64,000 bases of DNA from Streptomyces sp. HD. GTDB lineage: Bacteria > Actinomycetota > Actinomycetes > Streptomycetales > Streptomycetaceae. Within the stretch, counting starts at the first letter, position 1; each line of letters begins with the position of its first letter. The DNA lies in contig NZ_JAQMYP010000038.1 of assembly GCF_028369295.1 (NCBI RefSeq), positions 38,800 through 102,799 of the forward strand, read 5' to 3'. The position numbers were made by a program, and so were the translations under genes. Shown one piece after another: positions 61,137 through 64,000 of this stretch. Under the pieces are notes generated by a model. The model made no database searches. It saw only the letters and a program-made list of their open reading frames with translations, and was not told the origin of the DNA.

Positions 61137-62263
61137 AGGTGCGCTGACACGGCTTCGGCGATCACCTCGTACCCGACGTCGTTCGGGTGCAGGTGATCGC
61201 CGAAGTCGTACGACGAGTGCAGGCGGTCGGGGTCCGCGGGGTCGGCCAGCGCCCGGTTCAGGTCCGCCGGCGCGTCGTACTCCCCCGAGCACCGGATCCA
61301 CTCGTTCAGCTCGTGGCTCACCTTGGCCGCGTGTTCGCCCCAGTGGTCCGAGCCCCCGAACGGCAGCAGGGTGCAGCCGATCACCCGCAGGCCCGCCGCC
61401 CTGCCCTGCCGTATCAACTCCCGGTGCCCGGCGATGAGTTCCTCGGCCTCCACCACCGGCGCCGGTTTGTACGTCGGCTGCTCGTCCGTCTCGCTGAAGC
61501 CGATGTCGTTGAGGCCCAGCAGGACGACGAGGGCGTCCACGCCGGGCCGGTCGAGGACGTCCCGGCGCAACCGGTGGACACCCTTCTCCCCGTACCAGGC
61601 CGAGTCGTTCAGCAGCAGGTTCCCGCCGATCCCGGCATTGAGCACGGGCCGCCCCGTGCGCCCTGCGAGCACGTCCGACCAGCGCCGGTCCGCTCCCACC
61701 GTCGACCCGAACCCGTCCGTGATCGAATCGCCGAAGAGGGCGACGGCGTCCGCGCGCCCCGCGTCGACCTCCACCCCCGTCAGGAAGTACCAGGACTCGG
61801 TCACCGCGTCGAAGCCCTCGCCGCCCGCGTCCGCCGTCAGGTCGCCCTCGCCCCGGTAGGCGGTCGTGAAGGCCTGGGCGTGAAAGGTCGCGGGCCCGGT
61901 GGCGGCGTCGAAGTACAGCGTGACGGTGACCGACTCCCCGGCGACGGCGTCGAGCCGGACGTCGTCGCTGACGGCCTCCCCGTGCGCGGGTATCCCGACC
62001 TGCCCGGCGCCCCCGAAGGTGAGCCGCGTCAGCGACCCGGGCAGCACGCCGGCCCGGTCCGCCGTACGCCCCACACTCGCGCCCGCGACCCGGACCGGTG
62101 AGGTGCCGTACGCGTTGGAGAGCCGCACCCGCACCCGGCCGCCGCCCGCGGAGAGCCGGACGACCTGCCGCAGCGACTGCCGCCAGAAGCCCTCCTGGGA
62201 CCAGTTGGGCGTGAATCCCTCGCTGGGGCGCTGAGGTGACGCGGTCCAGGCAGCGGTGAACAT
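61133..62263 (-). CDS. SGNH/GDSL-family hydrolase
   Basis: 376 aa. An N-terminal beta-rich domain (1-165, SLRQVVRLSAGGGRVRVRLS) precedes the SGNH hydrolase with block I FGDSITDGFG, Gly and Asn in NAGIGGN and LLGLNDIG, and the Asp-His pair in DHLHPND. The enzyme should cleave esters, perhaps acetyl groups on sugars. No signal peptide is visible, so it may be cytoplasmic. The ATG at 62263 has AAGGGG upstream, and an inverted repeat at 62284-62313 lies in its promoter region. Confidence 0.9.
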   Translation of the reverse strand: MFTAAWTASPQRPSEGFTPNWSQEGFWRQSLRQVVRLSAGGGRVRVRLSNAYGTSPVRVAGASVGRTADRAGVLPGSLTRLTFGGAGQVGIPAHGEAVSDDVRLDAVAGESVTVTLYFDAATGPATFHAQAFTTAYRGEGDLTADAGGEGFDAVTESWYFLTGVEVDAGRADAVALFGDSITDGFGSTVGADRRWSDVLAGRTGRPVLNAGIGGNLLLNDSAWYGEKGVHRLRRDVLDRPGVDALVVLLGLNDIGFSETDEQPTYKPAPVVEAEELIAGHRELIRQGRAAGLRVIGCTLLPFGGSDHWGEHAAKVSHELNEWIRCSGEYDAPADLNRALADPADPDRLHSSYDFGDHLHPNDVGYEVIAEAVSAHL

Positions 62264-62283
62264 GAGACCCCTTCCAAACAGAA

Positions 62284-62313
62284 CTACAGTCCCTTTAGCT
62301 AATGGGACAGTAG
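62284..62313. promoter_or_regulatory. Inverted repeat upstream of the GDSL gene
   Basis: CTACAGTCCC (62284-62293) and GGGACAGTAG (62304-62313) are complementary at nine of ten positions around a ten-base AT-rich centre that itself contains TTAGCTAA. It is likely an operator for the GDSL hydrolase gene; no regulator gene is adjacent. Confidence 0.6.
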
Positions 62314-62330
62314 CACCGTTTAAGGAAAGT

Positions 62331-62346
62331 TGAGTACGCGTACTCA
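62331..62346. promoter_or_regulatory. Perfect 16-bp palindrome TGAGTACGCGTACTCA
   Basis: The palindrome lies 28 bases before the small membrane-protein gene and 68 bases before the start of the divergent GDSL gene. It overlaps the place where a -35 or -10 would fall for the small gene, so it is a probable operator. Confidence 0.6.
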
Positions 62347-62373
62347 GGCGGCGCCCCGGATCGCCGACCGACG

Positions 62374-62511
62374 ATGGAAGGCATGCTGTGGTCCGACCCC
62401 GAGAACGAGCCGCCCAAGGAACTGCGCGACATGCAGGAGATGTTGCGGCGGCTGGGCGTTCTCATGGCGCTGGCCATGGTGCTCGTGATGATCGTGCTCG
62501 GACTGAGGTGA
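62374..62511 (+). CDS. 45-residue membrane protein, MmpB-like
   Basis: 45 codons: an acidic, Pro-containing start (MLWSDPENEPPKELRDMQEM), an amphipathic stretch LRRLG, and one membrane helix (VLMALAMVLVMIVLGLR). It is too short for routine gene finding. From memory it resembles proteins annotated as morphogenic membrane protein MmpB in Streptomyces; that match was not checked. The ATG at 62374 or the one at 62383 may be used, and neither has a well-placed ribosome site. It is followed 31 bases later by maf. Confidence 0.7.
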   Translation: MEGMLWSDPENEPPKELRDMQEMLRRLGVLMALAMVLVMIVLGLR

Positions 62512-62542
62512 GCCCGGTCGGGCACGCCGATACGCTGACGGC

Positions 62543-63163
62543 ATGACTGATCAGCCCCGCCGCCGACTCATCCTCGCCTCCCAGTCCCCTGCCCGGCTCA
62601 ACCTCCTGCGCCAGGCCGGCCTGGCCCCCGAGGTCATCGTGAGCGGCGTCGACGAGGACGCCGTCACCGCGCCCACCCCCGCCGACCTGGCGCTGGCCCT
62701 GGCCGAGGCGAAGGCCTCCGTCGTGGCGGCGAAGCCCGAGGTCAAGGGCGCGATCGTGATCGGCTGCGACTCGGTCCTCGACCTGGACGGCGAGGCTCTG
62801 GGCAAACCGGCCGACGCCGAGGAGGCCACGGCCCGCTGGAAGTCGATGCGCGGACGCGCGGGCACCCTCCAGACCGGCCACTGTGTCTACGACACCCTCA
62901 CCGGCCGGTACACCTCGGCGACCGCCTCCACGGTCGTCCGCTTCGGCGAGCCGACCGATGAGGAGATCGCCGCGTACGTCGCCTCCGGCGAACCCCTCTA
63001 CGTCGCCGGGGCGTTCACTCTGGACGGCCGCTCGGCCCCGTTCATCGACGGCATCGACGGCGACCACGGCAACGTGATCGGCATCAGCCTGCCGCTGGTA
63101 CGACGACTGCTGGCCCAACTGGGCATCGGCATCACGGAGTTGTGGGCGCCGCCGGAGGGGTGA
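62543..63163 (+). CDS. maf: Maf-like nucleotide pyrophosphatase
   Basis: 206 aa. The N-terminal LILASQSPARLNLLRQAGL, the phosphate-binding and metal residues in CDSVLDLDGEALGKP, and RFGEPTDEEIAAYVASGEP match the Maf/YhdE family, which hydrolyses dTTP, UTP or modified NTPs to monophosphates and is linked to septum control. The ATG at 62543 is used. The last 32 bases overlap the end of the convergent membrane-protein gene. Confidence 0.92.
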   Translation: MTDQPRRRLILASQSPARLNLLRQAGLAPEVIVSGVDEDAVTAPTPADLALALAEAKASVVAAKPEVKGAIVIGCDSVLDLDGEALGKPADAEEATARWKSMRGRAGTLQTGHCVYDTLTGRYTSATASTVVRFGEPTDEEIAAYVASGEPLYVAGAFTLDGRSAPFIDGIDGDHGNVIGISLPLVRRLLAQLGIGITELWAPPEG

Positions 63164-63638
63164 CCGGAGAGCCGCCGGCCGGGGAGCCGTCGCCGCCGGC
63201 ACCCCCGTCGGGGGCGGAGTCGGCGGGCGCCTCGGAGCCGGGCGCGCCCTGGGCGTCGTACGTCATCAGCACCAGCACTATCAGGCCCAGCACGACGACC
63301 ATGAACAGGAACGCCGTCCAGCCCACCAGCCCCCAGGCGAACGCGCCCAGCAGCCCGTGCACCACCGCCGCGCTGATCAGCAGGATGCGCCCGAAGCCGG
63401 CCGGGGCGCGGTCGCGCAGCGCCACGAGCAGGGCGACCAGGCCGCACAGCGCGAAGTAGGCACCGAAGACCAGGCCGCCGATCTTCGAGGACATCGACAT
63501 CACGTCAGGGTCCAGCCCGGCCAGGGACATGTCCTGCCGGTCGACGACGATCCCGAGGAACCACTGCAGCGCAGCGACGCCGAGCCCCTCGACGAACAGC
63601 ACGACCGCCACCACCCACGCCACCGGTCTGCGCACCAC
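63132..63638 (-). CDS. Four-helix membrane protein with Pro/Gly-rich tail
   Basis: 168 aa from a GTG at 63638 (VVRRPVAWVVAVVLFVEGLG). About four membrane helices fill residues 5-130, with LRDRAPAGFGRILLIS between helices 2 and 3. The C-terminal 45 residues are low complexity (GSEAPADSAPDGGAGGDGSP). A longer frame to an ATG at 63779 adds 47 residues without protein character and was rejected. The gene is convergent with maf, overlapping 32 bases, and divergent from the gene starting at the right edge. Function unknown. Confidence 0.8.
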   Translation of the reverse strand: MVRRPVAWVVAVVLFVEGLGVAALQWFLGIVVDRQDMSLAGLDPDVMSMSSKIGGLVFGAYFALCGLVALLVALRDRAPAGFGRILLISAAVVHGLLGAFAWGLVGWTAFLFMVVVLGLIVLVLMTYDAQGAPGSEAPADSAPDGGAGGDGSPAGGSPVTPPAAPTTP

Positions 63639-64000
63639 CGGTCCCCACCCACTTCCGAGCTTCCGCGCTGTTACCCCAAGTACGTACGAGACATCGCGAA
63701 CGCTACTAACGGGTAAACCCCGGGACAAGGGTTCGGTCGGAGGCAAAGAATCATTGGGCCATTCGTAGGGATTCCACAAAGAAACCGAGTGGCCCGCAGC
63801 ACGTGATGACAGAGACCTTGGCCACAGCGGAGGGCTAGGGTTTCCCGGAAGAGACCTGCGTGCCGAGGCGCGACATGGGATTTCGCAGGTCGAGCGAGCC
63901 TGGAATCACGCTCCGTGTGGGCAAGCTCACCACTGGGGACGGGTCGATGTGGCGTGTCGGCAGTCCCTAAACTCGGCTTGTTTCAAGGAGGGAGCCTCAA
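63639..64000 (+). promoter_or_regulatory. Intergenic region and leader of a gene beginning at the right edge
   Basis: No gene fits in these 362 bases. Inverted arms GACCTGCG (63853-63860) and CGCAGGTC (63884-63891) lie in the middle. TAAACT (63968-63973) is a possible -10 and AAGGAGGGAG (63985-63994) a strong ribosome site whose spacing puts the start codon at or just after 64001. By comparison with the gene order around pccB in other Streptomyces (from memory) the gene would encode the biotin carboxylase/carrier alpha subunit. Confidence 0.6.

Noticed and set aside
63639..63779. N-terminal extension of the four-helix membrane protein to an ATG at 63779
   Set aside because: The added 47 residues are Pro/Ser-rich without conservation signs and cover the promoter region of the divergent gene.

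Overview
The window is chromosomal DNA of a Streptomyces-like actinomycete. Signs are very high G+C, many GTG and a few TTG starts, frequent ATGA/GTGA gene overlaps, mycothiol metabolism (mca), an acyl-CoA carboxylase epsilon subunit and a candidate sortase E substrate. From memory, unchecked, the housekeeping order (mca, greA, ilvA, metB, msrA, hutH, GGDEF, enoyl-CoA hydratase, cya, birA, pccB, pccE, maf) matches the S. coelicolor segment near SCO4920-4970 read in reverse. Accessory blocks interrupt that backbone. No rRNA, tRNA, IS element, prophage or CRISPR array was recognised.

Layout: 1-6204 is a minus-strand operon of a cellulose-synthase-like transferase, a GT39-type transferase, a GT2-GtrA protein and a secreted copper-radical oxidase whose C-terminus runs off the window. 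All three junctions are ATGA overlaps. 6324-11972 holds a YyaL/DUF255 protein, a frameshifted remnant and a membrane-hairpin NB-ARC/TPR STAND NTPase. 12006-20569 is mostly backbone: mca, greA, a DrrAB-type exporter, ilvA, a MarR regulator, a diverged sigma-like protein with a tiny membrane partner, and metB. 20750-24920 is an M48 protease between two paralogous membrane-anchored proteins.

25045-33762 holds two unlike msrA genes, a decayed HAD gene, a DUF1963 protein, a HEAT/MerR-HEAT pair with a MerR-type promoter, an ECF42-like sigma factor coupled to a DGPF/YCII protein, and an XRE/MmyB-type regulator divergent from a zinc alcohol dehydrogenase. 33881-37431 is an iron-siderophore ABC operon with an iron box upstream and a 15-bp minisatellite at its second permease. 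37592-43021 includes a CHAT-TPR protease with a small PPC-like partner, a TetR-VOC operon with two operators, and a monooxygenase-like/truncated-haemoglobin fusion.

43064-52220 encodes mostly envelope functions: a large secreted subtilase, a MacB-type ABC system, a lipoprotein L,D-transpeptidase, a LADTG surface protein and a lipoprotein. 52384-64000 returns to backbone: hutH, a GAF-GGDEF protein, enoyl-CoA hydratase, cya, birA, pccB-pccE, a GDSL hydrolase, a 45-codon membrane-protein gene, maf, a membrane protein, and the leader of a gene starting just past the right edge, probably the biotin carboxylase alpha subunit. BirA beside pccB/pccE and that presumptive gene forms a coherent biotin-dependent carboxylase neighbourhood.

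The strongest candidates for undescribed biology are the CHAT-TPR/PPC-like pair, the four-gene glycan/radical-oxidase operon, the hairpin STAND NTPase, the protease flanked by paralogs, and the minisatellite that puts pentapeptide-repeat-like sequence on a siderophore permease. Functions are inferred from motifs and context read by eye; no database search was run.
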